A stretch of DNA of 64,000 bases from contig OZ252296.1 of assembly GCA_965250245.1 (NCBI GenBank), forward strand, positions 4,960,001 to 5,024,000. The letters are read 5' to 3'. Below, piece after piece: positions 43,039 to 53,162 of this stretch. The notes under the pieces are model-generated. The model did no database searches. It was given only the letters and a program-made list of their open reading frames with translations, and had not been told where the DNA came from. The translations under genes and the position numbers were made by a program. This DNA is from JABDIP01 sp965250245. Its GTDB lineage: Bacteria > Pseudomonadota > Alphaproteobacteria > DSM-16000 > Inquilinaceae. How positions within the stretch are numbered: position 1 is the first letter of the stretch; every line of letters starts with the position of its first letter.

Positions 43039-43926
43039 TCAGGCCGCCCGGTCGCGGTCCTCGGCCGTCCCCGCCACGCCGGCCACGAAGGCCTGCAGGG
43101 CGCTGGAGGCATAGCCGTCGTGACGGCGGATGAACACCGTGTCCACCATGGCCTCGGCCGGCGGCAGCGTGTGGAGCGCGACCCGGCCGGCCCGCGCCGC
43201 CGCCTCGACCACCACCCGCGGCAGCAGGGTCACCCCGATACCGGCGCCGACACAGGCCAGGATCGTGTCCAGGGTGCCGAACTCCAACCGGCGCAGGCCG
43301 ACCACACCGCGATGGGCCAGGATGTCCTCCAGCCGCTGGCGATAGGAACAGCCGGCCCGCAGCACCACGATCTTCGGATCGGCCACCGTATGCAGGGCGC
43401 GAAGATCTCCGATGCCCGGCGCGGTGACGCCCACCAGTTCCTCGCGGAACACGGTCTTCTCGTCCAGCTCCGGATGGTCCACCGGGCCGCAGACGAAGGC
43501 GCCCTCCAGCCGGTGCGCAAGAACCGCCCCGATCAGCTCCTCGGTCGTACCGGTCTCCAGCACCAGGTCGACCGCCGGATGCTCCGAAGCGAAACCCGCC
43601 AGCCCTGGAGACAGGCGCAGGGCGGCGGTGGTCTCCAACGAGCCGACGACGAGCCGCCCGGTCGGCGTGCCGTCGTCAAGCGTCGCCCGCCGGGCGTCGT
43701 CCAGCAGCCGGCCCATGCGCTCGGCGAAGGGCAACAGCCGTGCGCCGGCCGGGGTCAACGCGACGCCACGGCTGCTGCGGCTGAAGAGCTGCGCGCCGAG
43801 CCCATCCTCGAGCTTGCGGATCCGCGCCGTGACATTGGACTGGACGGTGTGAAGCCGCTCGGCCGCGCGTTTCATCCCGCCGGCGCTGGCCACCGCGGCG
43901 AAGACCCTGAGATCGGTGGATTCCAT
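43039..43926 (-). CDS. LysR-family regulator
   Basis: 295 residues. N-terminal winged HTH (MESTDLRVFAAVASAGGMKR then RLHTVQSNVTARIRKLEDGLG), followed by the LysR effector domain starting at GRLVVGSLETTAALRL. GAGGGACCCC precedes the ATG. It is encoded just upstream of the MFS gene on the same strand, an arrangement that suggests it controls that exporter; the ligand is unknown. Confidence 0.93.
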   Translation of the reverse strand: MESTDLRVFAAVASAGGMKRAAERLHTVQSNVTARIRKLEDGLGAQLFSRSSRGVALTPAGARLLPFAERMGRLLDDARRATLDDGTPTGRLVVGSLETTAALRLSPGLAGFASEHPAVDLVLETGTTEELIGAVLAHRLEGAFVCGPVDHPELDEKTVFREELVGVTAPGIGDLRALHTVADPKIVVLRAGCSYRQRLEDILAHRGVVGLRRLEFGTLDTILACVGAGIGVTLLPRVVVEAAARAGRVALHTLPPAEAMVDTVFIRRHDGYASSALQAFVAGVAGTAEDRDRAA

Positions 43927-44027
43927 GGGGTCCCTCCGGCTTGCTATCTCGAATTATGATCGAGATTAGCGGATGCGGGCGGCAGAAGCGATAATCGGAG
44001 CGACGTCACTCCAGACACACCTAGATT

Positions 44028-44117
44028 GTCATTCCCGCGAAGGCGGGAATCCAGGCGATCACCGCCGTGTCAGTCTCACCGTCGGGAATTCTGGATTCCC
44101 GCCTTCGCGGGAATGAC
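44028..44117. repeat. REP-type palindrome pair upstream of the LysR gene
   Basis: GTCATTCCCGCGAAGGCGGG at 44028 faces its inverse ending at 44117, enclosing about 40 bases. Same family as the arms inside 12605-12896. It lies between the LysR start and the argG stop. Confidence 0.88.
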
Positions 44118-44166
44118 CGTTGGTTTGGAACGGGAGAGTCCGGGAGGCCGCCCACCGCCCCGCCGC

Positions 44167-45387
<1,221 letters not shown>

Positions 45388-45426
45388 GTTCTTGTTGTCC
45401 CATGCCCGCCTGGAAAGCGCGGCACT

Positions 45427-46092
45427 CTAGGGCGGCGACGGCGGAACGGCAAGCGGCGGCGGTGAGCGTCCGGGTGCCGGCCGCAGTCTCAGCGCAATCC
45501 CCAGGCTGGCCGCAAAACCGCATTGCCAGCCGACGAACAGGTAAGCCAATCCAATGATGGGAATGCCGACGGCCAACGGGGTCAGCGCTACGCCGAGCAC
45601 CGTGCCCGTGAGGATCATCAAGGCGGCACCAAACCGGCCGGGCGGGTAGGACAGAAACTTGACGGCATAAGCGGTCAGCAACGCCGAACCCAGCAAGCCG
45701 CAGACAGCACCTACATGCCAGTACTTGTCGTAGTAGCGCGCCAGGCTCCTGTAGTACGAGCTGCCACCCCCTTCTGCCATGGTCATCAACATCCCGAGAA
45801 AGATGGCAGCGAAGCTGGCAACCAGCGACACGGCGGCAAAACCCAGATCGAAACCGGCGCCAGCATAATGCCGGTTGCCGATCGTGTATCCGATCGACAG
45901 TCCAAAGACCACGCCCGGCGCTGCCGGCAACATGAATGCCGCCCCCGGGTCTCCCATCCCATGAGCGCCCAGGAAGAACACCAAGACCATGCTGAGGGCG
46001 CCGGAAACGGCCCCGACGCCGGCCAGAACCCAGGGCATCGACCAGTGGGGTCGCGCGACACGATCTGTGGTCATGCGGACGCTCCTTGTCAT
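45427..46092 (-). CDS. Membrane protein of unknown function (paralogue 1 of 3)
   Basis: 221 residues, about six spans. It contains AAPGVVFGLSIGYTIGNRHY, a motif that returns in the next two genes (PGLVFGFVIG, PGLIFGLLIG). A Pro-rich tail (RLRPAPGRSPPPLAVPPSPP) follows the last span. An alternative start is MTTDRVARPHWS. No homologue is recognised. The three genes run in tandem on the minus strand, with this copy last in the direction of transcription. Confidence 0.7.
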   Translation of the reverse strand: MTRSVRMTTDRVARPHWSMPWVLAGVGAVSGALSMVLVFFLGAHGMGDPGAAFMLPAAPGVVFGLSIGYTIGNRHYAGAGFDLGFAAVSLVASFAAIFLGMLMTMAEGGGSSYYRSLARYYDKYWHVGAVCGLLGSALLTAYAVKFLSYPPGRFGAALMILTGTVLGVALTPLAVGIPIIGLAYLFVGWQCGFAASLGIALRLRPAPGRSPPPLAVPPSPP

Positions 46093-46176
46093 GAGCCACC
46101 GCTACACTGCCAGGATCGGCTTAACGTTTATCTGTGACCGGCCATCCGACGGTTCGACCGATATCTGGCCTGCAGC

Positions 46177-46731
46177 TCAGCGCCGCGGCAGGGCGGTTGC
46201 AAGACCGGCGGCGTAGGCGGATTGCCAGAGGCCGTAGAAGACGAACCACCAGATCAGGCCTTCGCTGCCGATGGCCGGGCCCAACAGGGCGCCGAGCGCC
46301 CCGCCGGCCAGCACCGTCAAGGTGATCGGGCGCGGCTTGCGGGTCGCCGGCAGCAGCGCCAGCGTAAACGCGGTCAGGCATGCGGCGCCGAACAGCCCGG
46401 CGACGATCCCGGCCAGCCAGCCTGCGTCGATCCGATCGACCAGGATCTCTGTGGTGAGGGTCACGGCGGCGTAGTTGCTGAGGGTCGCCGCCAGCACATA
46501 GCCGACGAACGCCGCCGGAGAAATCCGGCCCCGGTAATAGAGCGCCAGGCCGATCACGAAGCCGAATACCAGCCCGGGCACCACCGAGAGCGGCCAGATG
46601 TTGACCCCGCCGGGCATGGTCAGGTGCCAGTTCGGCTTCAGCATCAGAATCGCCACCGTGGCGATGCCGGAGGCCGCGCCCAGCAGGGCGAAGAGCGGCA
46701 CCGGGCGGATTGAGGCGTTGGCGGTCAGCAT
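46177..46731 (-). CDS. Membrane protein of unknown function (paralogue 2 of 3)
   Basis: 184 residues, about six spans, starting MLTANASIRPVPLFALLGAA. It shares the early layout of its neighbours: first span, a Met/Pro/Gly-rich loop, then VVPGLVFGFVIGLALYYRGR. The later spans end in WWFVFYGLWQSAYAAGLATA. The start at 46731 gives a length close to the other two. No known domain. Confidence 0.7.
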   Translation of the reverse strand: MLTANASIRPVPLFALLGAASGIATVAILMLKPNWHLTMPGGVNIWPLSVVPGLVFGFVIGLALYYRGRISPAAFVGYVLAATLSNYAAVTLTTEILVDRIDAGWLAGIVAGLFGAACLTAFTLALLPATRKPRPITLTVLAGGALGALLGPAIGSEGLIWWFVFYGLWQSAYAAGLATALPRR

Positions 46732-47054
46732 GGCGGCATCCTGTGTGGTGTGGTCCGCCCCTCGGTTGAGTCCGAAGGGCCCGCTTGATCGAAAAGCGGT
46801 GCGAAACTGGACGGGACCACGTGACTCCATCGTGATTTGGCCAACCCGACCGGGAATCACGCAGGACTGACGTCGGAGCAATTGCACGACGTCCCGGCAC
46901 CACGAACCTGGGCAGTGGAGGCTAACGGCTCGAAGCCGTCACATGCGCAGGGATGAAATCCGACAGGCCGATCGCACCGACGTCACCCGATTGCGCGCGG
47001 AAGGCTTGGCCGATCGACAGGGAATGGGGAGCCGTCGAACGCCAGCGCCGCTGT
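46732..47054. other. Gap between paralogues 2 and 3, no gene seen
   Basis: About 320 bases of ordinary composition. Open frames over it on both strands are extensions or shadows of the neighbouring genes. I see no strong hairpin, promoter or repeat. Confidence 0.4.
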
Positions 47055-47684
47055 CTAGCGCTCCCACAGGGATGCGCCGAAACTGACCGCAAACGCCACA
47101 TGGTATCCCACCTGGGCAAGCACGATCCCAAGAAACGGGACCTCCAGGATCAGCGGCACGAACATCGCTCCGCAAACCGTGCAAACCGAAATGGGCAGCC
47201 AGCGCTTGAATTCCCAGGTATCGGGCAGGAGGCGTCGGGTAATGACCGCCAGGGCGCTCGTACCGATCAGACCGCAAAACGCCCCGATCATCCATCCTTC
47301 GGGCAAGAGGATTGCAAGAGGGCGGACGATAGGATGGACCGCCGATGTATCGCCCATCGTCGCACCAAGGAGGAATGTGCCGAATAGGGACGCTACCCAG
47401 CAGCATCCTGTCGAGGCAGCAGGGAAACCGATCGTAAAACGGTCACCAGCGCCAAGACCAATGCCGATGGCACGACCGATCAGGAGTCCGAAGATGAGAC
47501 CCGGGGCTGCCATCATCGGAAACCCCAGGATCAGTCCCGACAGCATTCCGTCGGGACGACTTCCGAATGCGGCGAAGCCGCCGACGAAGACAGCGACTGT
47601 TGAGAGTATCCCGGAACTCAGCCCGCGCAGAAGAAAGCTCGGGTCGCTCCGTCTGGCGGTCTTCTTGGCGACCTGGCTCGGCAT
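47055..47684 (-). CDS. Membrane protein of unknown function (paralogue 3 of 3)
   Basis: 209 residues, about six spans with a basic N-terminus (MPSQVAKKTARRSDPSFLLR). MMAAPGLIFGLLIGRAIGIG is the shared motif; GWMIGAFCGLIGTSALAVIT matches the VGAVCGLLGSALLTAYAV stretch of paralogue 1. This copy is first in the direction of transcription. Divergence among the three is large, so the duplications are old. No function proposed. Confidence 0.7.
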   Translation of the reverse strand: MPSQVAKKTARRSDPSFLLRGLSSGILSTVAVFVGGFAAFGSRPDGMLSGLILGFPMMAAPGLIFGLLIGRAIGIGLGAGDRFTIGFPAASTGCCWVASLFGTFLLGATMGDTSAVHPIVRPLAILLPEGWMIGAFCGLIGTSALAVITRRLLPDTWEFKRWLPISVCTVCGAMFVPLILEVPFLGIVLAQVGYHVAFAVSFGASLWER

Positions 47685-47857
47685 TGGCGAAGACTCGCAA
47701 TGGAATTCAGCGCGAGTTTCACTTCATGGATTTAAGGATTCGTTGAGGTTGAAGAGGCGAAGGCGGTATCCATTGGCCGAGACCAAAAAACATGCCTTCG
47801 GCACGCACTCATCCTGTCCAGAAAGATCATTTCGACCTTGATTGCGGCGCCGGACCT

Positions 47858-48988
47858 TCAGGCTGTCGGTTCGCTGATCCGCCGGCGCTGGCGCACGCTG
47901 TCGGATTTGAGCTGGCCGCAGGCGGCCATGATGTCCTGGCCGCGCGGGGTGCGCACCGGGCTGGAATAGCCGGCCGCCATCACGATCTCGGCGAAGCGCC
48001 GGATCGCGTTGTTGGACGAGCATTCATAGGGCGCGCCCGGCCAGGGATTGAACGGGATCAGATTGACCTTGGCCGGAATGCCCTTCAGCAGCCGCACCAG
48101 GGCGTGAGCGTCGGCGGTGGAATCGTTGATCCCCTTCAGCATGACGTATTCGAAGGTGATGCGCCTTGCGTTGCTGGAGCCCGGATAGTCGCGGCAGGCC
48201 TGCAGCAGCTCGGCGATCGGGTAGCGCCGGTTGAGCGGCACCAGCTCGTTGCGCAGCTCGTCGGTAACCGCGTGCAGGCTGATCGCCAGGTTGACGCCGA
48301 GCTCCTCGCCACATTGCCGGATCATCGGCACCACGCCGGAGGTCGACAGGGTGATGCGCCGCCGCGACAGCGCGAAACCGTCCGGGTCCAGGGCGATGGT
48401 CAGCGCCCGGGCGACGTTCTCGTAGTTATAGAGCGGCTCGCCCATGCCCATCATGACGACATTGGTGAACAGCCGCTCCTCGTGGGGAATCGTCCACTCG
48501 CCGAGCGCGTCGCGGGCCAGCATCATCTGACCGATGATCTCCCCGGCCTCCAGGTTGCGCACCAGCCGCTGGGTGCCGGTGTGGCAGAAGCGGCAGGTCA
48601 GGGTGCAGCCGACCTGGGAGGAGACGCACAGCGCGCCGCGATCCGCCTCCGGGATGTGCACCATCTCCACTTCCTGGCCGTCGGCGAGCCTGAGCAGCCA
48701 TTTCGAGGTGCCGTCGACAGAGTTCAGGGCGCGTGAAACCGTGGGCCGATCGAGCGTGTAGCGCTCCGCCAGCCGGGCCCGGAAATCCTTGGCCAGATTG
48801 GTCATGGCGGCAAAGTCGGTGGCGCCGCGGGCATAGATCCACTGCCAGAGCTGGCGGGCCCGGAAGGGCTTCTCGCCCAGCGCCGCCATCTCGGCAGCCA
48901 ACGCCCCGCGGCTCATCCCGATCAGGGGCGTGCGGCCGTCCTCAGAGGTCGGTGCGGCGAAGACCGCGGCATGGCTGGCGATGCTCAT
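47858..48988 (-). CDS. rlmN: 23S rRNA (adenine2503-C2)-methyltransferase RlmN
   Basis: 376 residues, radical SAM enzyme that methylates A2503 of 23S rRNA and A37 of some tRNAs. The iron-sulphur motif CTLTCRFC is at Cys 128, 132 and 135, after GALCVSSQVG; MMGMGEPLYNYENV and VNLIPFNPWPG are family marks; the late catalytic Cys is in DIMAACGQL. Monocistronic by layout. Confidence 0.97.
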   Translation of the reverse strand: MSIASHAAVFAAPTSEDGRTPLIGMSRGALAAEMAALGEKPFRARQLWQWIYARGATDFAAMTNLAKDFRARLAERYTLDRPTVSRALNSVDGTSKWLLRLADGQEVEMVHIPEADRGALCVSSQVGCTLTCRFCHTGTQRLVRNLEAGEIIGQMMLARDALGEWTIPHEERLFTNVVMMGMGEPLYNYENVARALTIALDPDGFALSRRRITLSTSGVVPMIRQCGEELGVNLAISLHAVTDELRNELVPLNRRYPIAELLQACRDYPGSSNARRITFEYVMLKGINDSTADAHALVRLLKGIPAKVNLIPFNPWPGAPYECSSNNAIRRFAEIVMAAGYSSPVRTPRGQDIMAACGQLKSDSVRQRRRISEPTA

Positions 48989-49050
48989 GCCGCCTTATAG
49001 CAGCCCGCACCGCCATTGGCATGTCTGAGCATTGCGGCTCAGCCGCGATT

Positions 49051-49267
49051 ACACTCTCCCGATGGGAGAGGGTGGGCGCCGTGCAGCGGCGACCGGGTGA
49101 GGGCGGACGCCGCCGCGATGGTTCGAGTTTCCGAGGCGATCGCTGCGCAGCCCTGCCTTGTCGCGGGCAGTCTTGGAGATTGGGGTGCGGCGTCCGGCGA
49201 AGACACTGGCGGCGGCCCTCACCCGGCCCGCCAGCGGCAGGCCACCCTCTCCCAGCGGGAGAGGGTC
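49051..49267. repeat. Two copies of the CCCTCACCCGG palindromic repeat
   Basis: One arm pair at 49051-49103 (CTCTCCC/GGGAGAGGG then CCGGGTGAGGG) and an inverse copy at 49216-49267. They fill most of the 300-base gap between rlmN and ialB; nothing else is seen there. Confidence 0.8.
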
Positions 49268-49291
49268 AATTCGGCTTTCAGGCTGTCGGCG

Positions 49292-49819
49292 TTAGAGTCC
49301 GCAGGTGCGGGTGATCTCGTTGTAGGCGGCGGTGAAGCCGAGCAGGCTGTAGGTGTCGGTCGTCAGCGTGCCGCGCGACGACGTGCCCTTGATGATCATG
49401 CTCGACCCGGCCTTCATGGCCGACACCAGGCTGGAATCGGTCGTCGAATCCCGCGCCCAGGCGGTGTTCTCGCTGGTGAACAGCTCGAACAGCTTGTCGC
49501 CGATGGTGACGACCGCATCGGTCTCCGGCCCATAGGTATAGCCGGTGATCACGCTGACCACGTCGCGCGAGGCTTCCGCCGGGCGGTGGGTCACCAGCAT
49601 GTAGACGTCGCCGCGCTGGGTGTAGTCGCCTTCCTCGTTGGTGGGCTTGCTGGCCATGTAGCAGACCAGGTTGCCGTTCTCCTGGAAGGTGTAGGTGTGC
49701 CAGTCGCGATGGGTGTCCAGATGTTGCGGCTCCTGCGCCAGGGCGGGGGCCACGCCGTGCCCGGCCTGGATCAGCAGCACGAAAGCCATGGCGACGGCGG
49801 TTCGGAACAGGATCTTCAT
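49292..49819 (-). CDS. Invasion-associated locus B (IalB) family periplasmic protein
   Basis: 175 residues. A signal peptide (TAVAMAFVLLIQAGHGVAPA) is cut near ALAQ. The mature part fits IalB: HRDWHTYTFQENGNLVCYMASKP, RGDVYMLVTHRP, and a late Cys in ITRTCGL that may pair with the first. IalB homologues are common in alphaproteobacteria and are not virulence factors as such. ATG at 49819 chosen over the upstream frame because it starts the signal peptide. Confidence 0.9.
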   Translation of the reverse strand: MKILFRTAVAMAFVLLIQAGHGVAPALAQEPQHLDTHRDWHTYTFQENGNLVCYMASKPTNEEGDYTQRGDVYMLVTHRPAEASRDVVSVITGYTYGPETDAVVTIGDKLFELFTSENTAWARDSTTDSSLVSAMKAGSSMIIKGTSSRGTLTTDTYSLLGFTAAYNEITRTCGL

Positions 49820-49934
49820 TGAGCCAACCTGCGATTCGACGTTTTTTCCCACACTGGCCCGGCGCTACCGGGCATGACGTCAGGTGTCAGTCTCGTTCGG
49901 ATAGAGCGTCAATTTGACGATTTTGAGGAACCGG

Positions 49935-49964
49935 TGATCCACCAGTCATGGCTTCGCGTATAGA
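49935..49964 (+). promoter_or_regulatory. Likely autoregulatory ECF (RpoE/ChrR-type) promoter
   Basis: TGATCC at 49935-49940 and TATAGA at 49959-49964 with 18 bases between, matching the TGATCC -35 box and spacing known for the RpoE-ChrR sigma group. It lies 77 bases before the likely rpoE start, giving a leader of about 70 bases. Confidence 0.7.
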
Positions 49965-50040
49965 CCGTGAAATGGATCACGTCCAGGCATATGCCGAGAC
50001 GCCCCGTCGCATGGTGCCGCGGGTTGTCGGAAAGCGCGGC

Positions 50041-50643
50041 ATGGCGTTGAATGGCGCCATGTCAGCCACCACCACGACGGCGAACCCTCCCGGTGACGGC
50101 GCCGCGCCCTCGCTGAGCGACATGGTCGTCGCGGTGGGGCGCCGCCAGGATCGGGTGGCCTTCGCCGGTCTGTTCGCGCATTTCGCGCCGCGGCTGAAGG
50201 CGTATCTGATGCGCAGCGGCTGCGAGGCGACGGCGGCGGAGGAGGTGGTCCAGGAGGTCATGGTCACCCTGTGGCGCCGGGCGGAAACCTTCGATCCGTC
50301 CCAGGCAAGCGCCAGCACCTGGGTGTTTACGATCGCCCGGAACAAGCGCATCGACATGGTGCGCCGGGAGCGCCGGCCGGAGATCGATCCCGACGATCCG
50401 GCGCTCAGACCAGAGGCCGAGCCGGCGGCCGATCGCGCCGTGGAAGCGGCACAGGACTCAGAGCGGCTGCGGACGGCGATGACCGTCCTGCCGGCCGAGC
50501 AACAGGAGATTTTGCGGCTTGCGTATTTCGAGGACCTGCCCCACAGCGCGATCGCGGAACGCTGCGACATGCCGCTCGGCACGGTCAAATCACGCATCCG
50601 CCTTGCGCTGACCAGGCTGCGCAAGACCTTGAAGGATAGTTGA
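50041..50643 (+). CDS. rpoE: ECF sigma factor of the RpoE-ChrR (ECF11) group
   Basis: About 200 residues. Sigma region 2 is GLFAHFAPRLKAYLMRSGCE to STWVFTIARNKRIDMVRRER; region 4 is VLPAEQQEILRLAYFEDLPHSAIAERCDMPLGTVKSRIRLALTRL. In Rhodobacter this sigma directs the singlet-oxygen response. The next gene, two bases after the stop, is its anti-sigma factor. The open frame runs further upstream, but that start lies between the promoter boxes, so ATG 50041 (or 50059) is chosen. Confidence 0.94.
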   Translation: MALNGAMSATTTTANPPGDGAAPSLSDMVVAVGRRQDRVAFAGLFAHFAPRLKAYLMRSGCEATAAEEVVQEVMVTLWRRAETFDPSQASASTWVFTIARNKRIDMVRRERRPEIDPDDPALRPEAEPAADRAVEAAQDSERLRTAMTVLPAEQQEILRLAYFEDLPHSAIAERCDMPLGTVKSRIRLALTRLRKTLKDS

Positions 50644-50644
50644 G

Positions 50645-51334
50645 ATGATGAGCCTAACGTCCAACCAGACCGCCAAGGCGCCGTCGCATCATATCGACGA
50701 GGCGCTGTTGATGGACTACGCCGCCGGCGCGACCAGCGAGCCCGAATCGCTGATCATCGCGACCCATCTGGCCCTCTGCCCGCAATGCCGCGACATGGTC
50801 CGACGCATGGAGGATGTCGGCGGCGCCCTGTTGGACGAGGTCGCGCCCGAGGCGGTGTCCGACGACGCCCTGGCCTCGGTGATGGCGCGGATCGAAGGCG
50901 AGGCGCCCCCCGCGCCGGTTGTCGAGCGCCCGGCGTTGGATGACGACGCGATCCGGGTGCCCGAGCCGCTGCGCAGCTATCTCGGCGGCGGGCTCGACAG
51001 CGTCAACTGGCAGCGCACCATGCGTGGCCTGCACGTCTTCGAGGTGCCGACCGGTCGGCCGGATTTGAAGACCCGGCTGCTGAAGATCAAGGCCGGCACG
51101 CCGATGCCCGAGCACACCCATCACGGCCAGGAATACACGCTGGTCCTGACCGGCGGCTATTCCGACGAGCGCGGCCATTTCGTGCGCGGCGACATCGACA
51201 TCACCGACGACAGCGTGCAGCACACGCCCGTCGCCGATGCCGACGAGGACTGCATCTGCCTGACGGTGACCCAGGCGCCCCTGAAGCTGACCGGCCGCTT
51301 CGGCCGCCTGCTGAACCCGTTCGTGAAGTTCTGA
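50645..51334 (+). CDS. chrR: Zinc anti-sigma factor ChrR
   Basis: 229 residues. The N-terminal zinc anti-sigma domain has HIDEALLMDYAAG and HLALCPQC (HxxxCxxC). The C-terminal cupin domain has MPEHTHHGQEYTLVLTGGYSDE with metal-binding His and Glu. In Rhodobacter ChrR releases RpoE on exposure to singlet oxygen, which needs the cupin part. Coupled to rpoE, and followed by a terminator. Confidence 0.95.
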   Translation: MMSLTSNQTAKAPSHHIDEALLMDYAAGATSEPESLIIATHLALCPQCRDMVRRMEDVGGALLDEVAPEAVSDDALASVMARIEGEAPPAPVVERPALDDDAIRVPEPLRSYLGGGLDSVNWQRTMRGLHVFEVPTGRPDLKTRLLKIKAGTPMPEHTHHGQEYTLVLTGGYSDERGHFVRGDIDITDDSVQHTPVADADEDCICLTVTQAPLKLTGRFGRLLNPFVKF

Positions 51335-51360
51335 GGCCGACGGCCGATCCGTCGTCCCGA

Positions 51361-51390
51361 AGGGCCGCGCATCCGTCGCGGCCCTTTCGC
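51361..51390 (+). terminator. Terminator after rpoE-chrR
   Basis: A 9-bp stem (51361-51369 with 51377-51385), a 7-base loop and TTTCGC. It ends the rpoE-chrR transcript before the RidA gene. Confidence 0.7.
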
Positions 51391-51458
51391 TTTGCCGTGG
51401 CGTACGGCGCCGCCTGCCCCGATACTCCCCTGCGCACGTGCAAGACGGGGAGGCGGAA

Positions 51459-51926
51459 ATGACCGGCACGGTCGAGGCGAGGATCAAGCAGCTTGGCATC
51501 GAATTGCCGGAGCCCAGCACGCCGGGCGCGAATTACGTGCCCTTCATCCGCGACGGGAACACGCTGCTGATCACCGGCCAGCTCTCGCAATGGAACGGCG
51601 AGCGCCGCTTCATCGGCAAGGTGGGGCGGGAGTTCGACCTGGAGGCGGGCCGCGAGGCCGCCCGGCTGGCGGCGCTCAACGTCGTCGCCCATCTGCGCGC
51701 GGCCGTGGACGGTGACCTGGACCGGGTCGCGCAATGCCTGAGGATCGCGGTCTATGTGAATTGCGACCCGGATTTCCACGGCCAGTCCCAGGTGGCCAAC
51801 GGCGCCTCCGACCTGTTCCTCGACCTGTTCGGCGAGGCCGGCCGCCACACTCGCATGGCCATCGGCGTCGCTGCCCTTCCCTACAACGTCGCCGCCGAGG
51901 TCGAAGGCGTCTTCAGCGTCCGGTAG
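51459..51926 (+). CDS. RidA/YjgF family protein
   Basis: 155 residues. RidA proteins hydrolyse reactive enamine/imine intermediates. LLITGQLSQWNG is the first core strand pair, EAARLAALNVVAHLRAAVDGDLDRV the long helix, and HTRMAIGVAALPYNVAAEVEGVF the closing part; Arg in HTRMAIG is at the usual active-site position. The length fits the longer YjgF-like subgroup. GGGGAGG precedes the ATG. Confidence 0.93.
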   Translation: MTGTVEARIKQLGIELPEPSTPGANYVPFIRDGNTLLITGQLSQWNGERRFIGKVGREFDLEAGREAARLAALNVVAHLRAAVDGDLDRVAQCLRIAVYVNCDPDFHGQSQVANGASDLFLDLFGEAGRHTRMAIGVAALPYNVAAEVEGVFSVR

Positions 51927-52045
51927 CGGCCGCCGAGAGCGGGTGATCTGCTGACGCAGAGGTGGCAGCAGGCCGCCGCTACGCTCCCTCCTTGCCAGGG
52001 CGGAACCGGCCAATCTGGCCGGCCGCCGGCAAGGAGAAGCCGACG

Positions 52046-52525
52046 ATGAGCAGCCACGTCCCGCGACAGGGCCGAACCGACATCCTGATCGCCTCGTCCC
52101 GGGAGGCGATCTGGGAGATCCTCTCGAACCCGCAGCGCATCCCGGACTGGGCGCCGATGGTGCGATCGGTCGACACGCCGAAAGGCCAGCGCGAAAGCGT
52201 CGGCGCCGTCAGGCGGTGCCGGGTCGACATGAATGGCCGCCCCGGCGAGGTGGTCGAACGGTGCATCGTCTGCCGGCCAAACGAGACGCTGTCGCACATG
52301 CTGGTGCACGACACGGTCGGGTTCGGCCGGATGCTGTCGGATTTCGGGTTCACGTTTTCCCTGCAGCCGGCCGATGGCGGCGCGACACGGGTTGCCCTTG
52401 AGACCTACTACGCGCCCCGCGGCCTGTCCGGCAGGCTGGTCAATGCCGTGATGCTGCGTCGGAGGTTCGCCGGGCTCCGCCGGGCCATGCTGTCCAACCT
52501 GAAACGACTGGCCACCGGATCCTGA
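52046..52525 (+). CDS. SRPBCC-fold (START-like) protein
   Basis: 159 residues. The fold is recognised from IASSREAIWEILSNPQRIPDWAPMVRSV at the start (helix-grip pattern), the beta-rich middle and the C-terminal helix LRRRFAGLRRAMLSNLKRLA. Members bind hydrophobic ligands or act as polyketide cyclases; no ligand can be named. AAGGAGAAG precedes the ATG. It stands alone, convergent with the SpoU gene. Confidence 0.85.
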   Translation: MSSHVPRQGRTDILIASSREAIWEILSNPQRIPDWAPMVRSVDTPKGQRESVGAVRRCRVDMNGRPGEVVERCIVCRPNETLSHMLVHDTVGFGRMLSDFGFTFSLQPADGGATRVALETYYAPRGLSGRLVNAVMLRRRFAGLRRAMLSNLKRLATGS

Positions 52526-52531
52526 CCCGGT

Positions 52532-53074
52532 TCAGTCCTCCGCCGGTGTCTTCCGCCTGAACTGCGGCGGGCCGTGCACGTGCGGGGCCAGTGGCTCGAC
52601 CGGGCCGCCCGGGCGCTCCGGGCGCGGCGCGAAGCGGCCCAGGCTGATCAGGCGGTCGTACATGACCAGCGCGCCGGCGAGTGACAGGTTGATCGAGAAG
52701 CGGGTCGGGATCTTCACGACGTGGCTGCAGCGGGCGACCAGCTCGGGTGACAGGCCGCCGCGCTCCGGCCCCAGCACATAGGCCGCGCGGCGCGGGTGGC
52801 GGAAGCTGGGCAGGTCCACCGACTCGTCCATCAGCTCGATGCCGACAAGGTCGCAGCCCTTCGGCACGTCCAGCGAGGCGACGTCGGGATAGGTGTAGAG
52901 CGGCAGGTTCTTCGCGGTCTCCGAGGTGTCTGAGGCCCGGAAGGCGTCGATATCGGTGACCGGCGCGATGGTGAAGACGAAGCTGGCCCCGAAGGCGTGC
53001 GCCGTGCGCATCACCGCGCCGACATTGGCCGGCTTGCTGATCCCCTCCACGCCGATCGCGAAATAGCCACGCAA
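52532..53074 (-). CDS. SpoU/TrmH-family RNA 2'-O-methyltransferase
   Basis: 180 residues. SPOUT methylase: GVEGISKPANVGAVMRTAHAFGAS (motif 1), YVLGPERGGLSPELV (motif 2) and KIPTRFSINLSLAGALVMYD (motif 3) are all present. It methylates ribose in tRNA or rRNA; the target is unknown. GGGGGAG before a TTG at 53072-53074 is the best start, at the beginning of the conserved RGYFAIGVE strand; the open frame further upstream overlaps the divergent asparaginase start. The C-terminal tail is Pro- and Arg-rich. Confidence 0.88.
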   Translation of the reverse strand: MRGYFAIGVEGISKPANVGAVMRTAHAFGASFVFTIAPVTDIDAFRASDTSETAKNLPLYTYPDVASLDVPKGCDLVGIELMDESVDLPSFRHPRRAAYVLGPERGGLSPELVARCSHVVKIPTRFSINLSLAGALVMYDRLISLGRFAPRPERPGGPVEPLAPHVHGPPQFRRKTPAED

Positions 53075-53162
53075 ATCCGTCTCCCCCGCTGCCCGGCGCG
53101 GAACCTTGCACCGGCCGATGCGGCGGGGCAAGGTGCCGTCTCTTCGCGAACGGATTTGCGCC

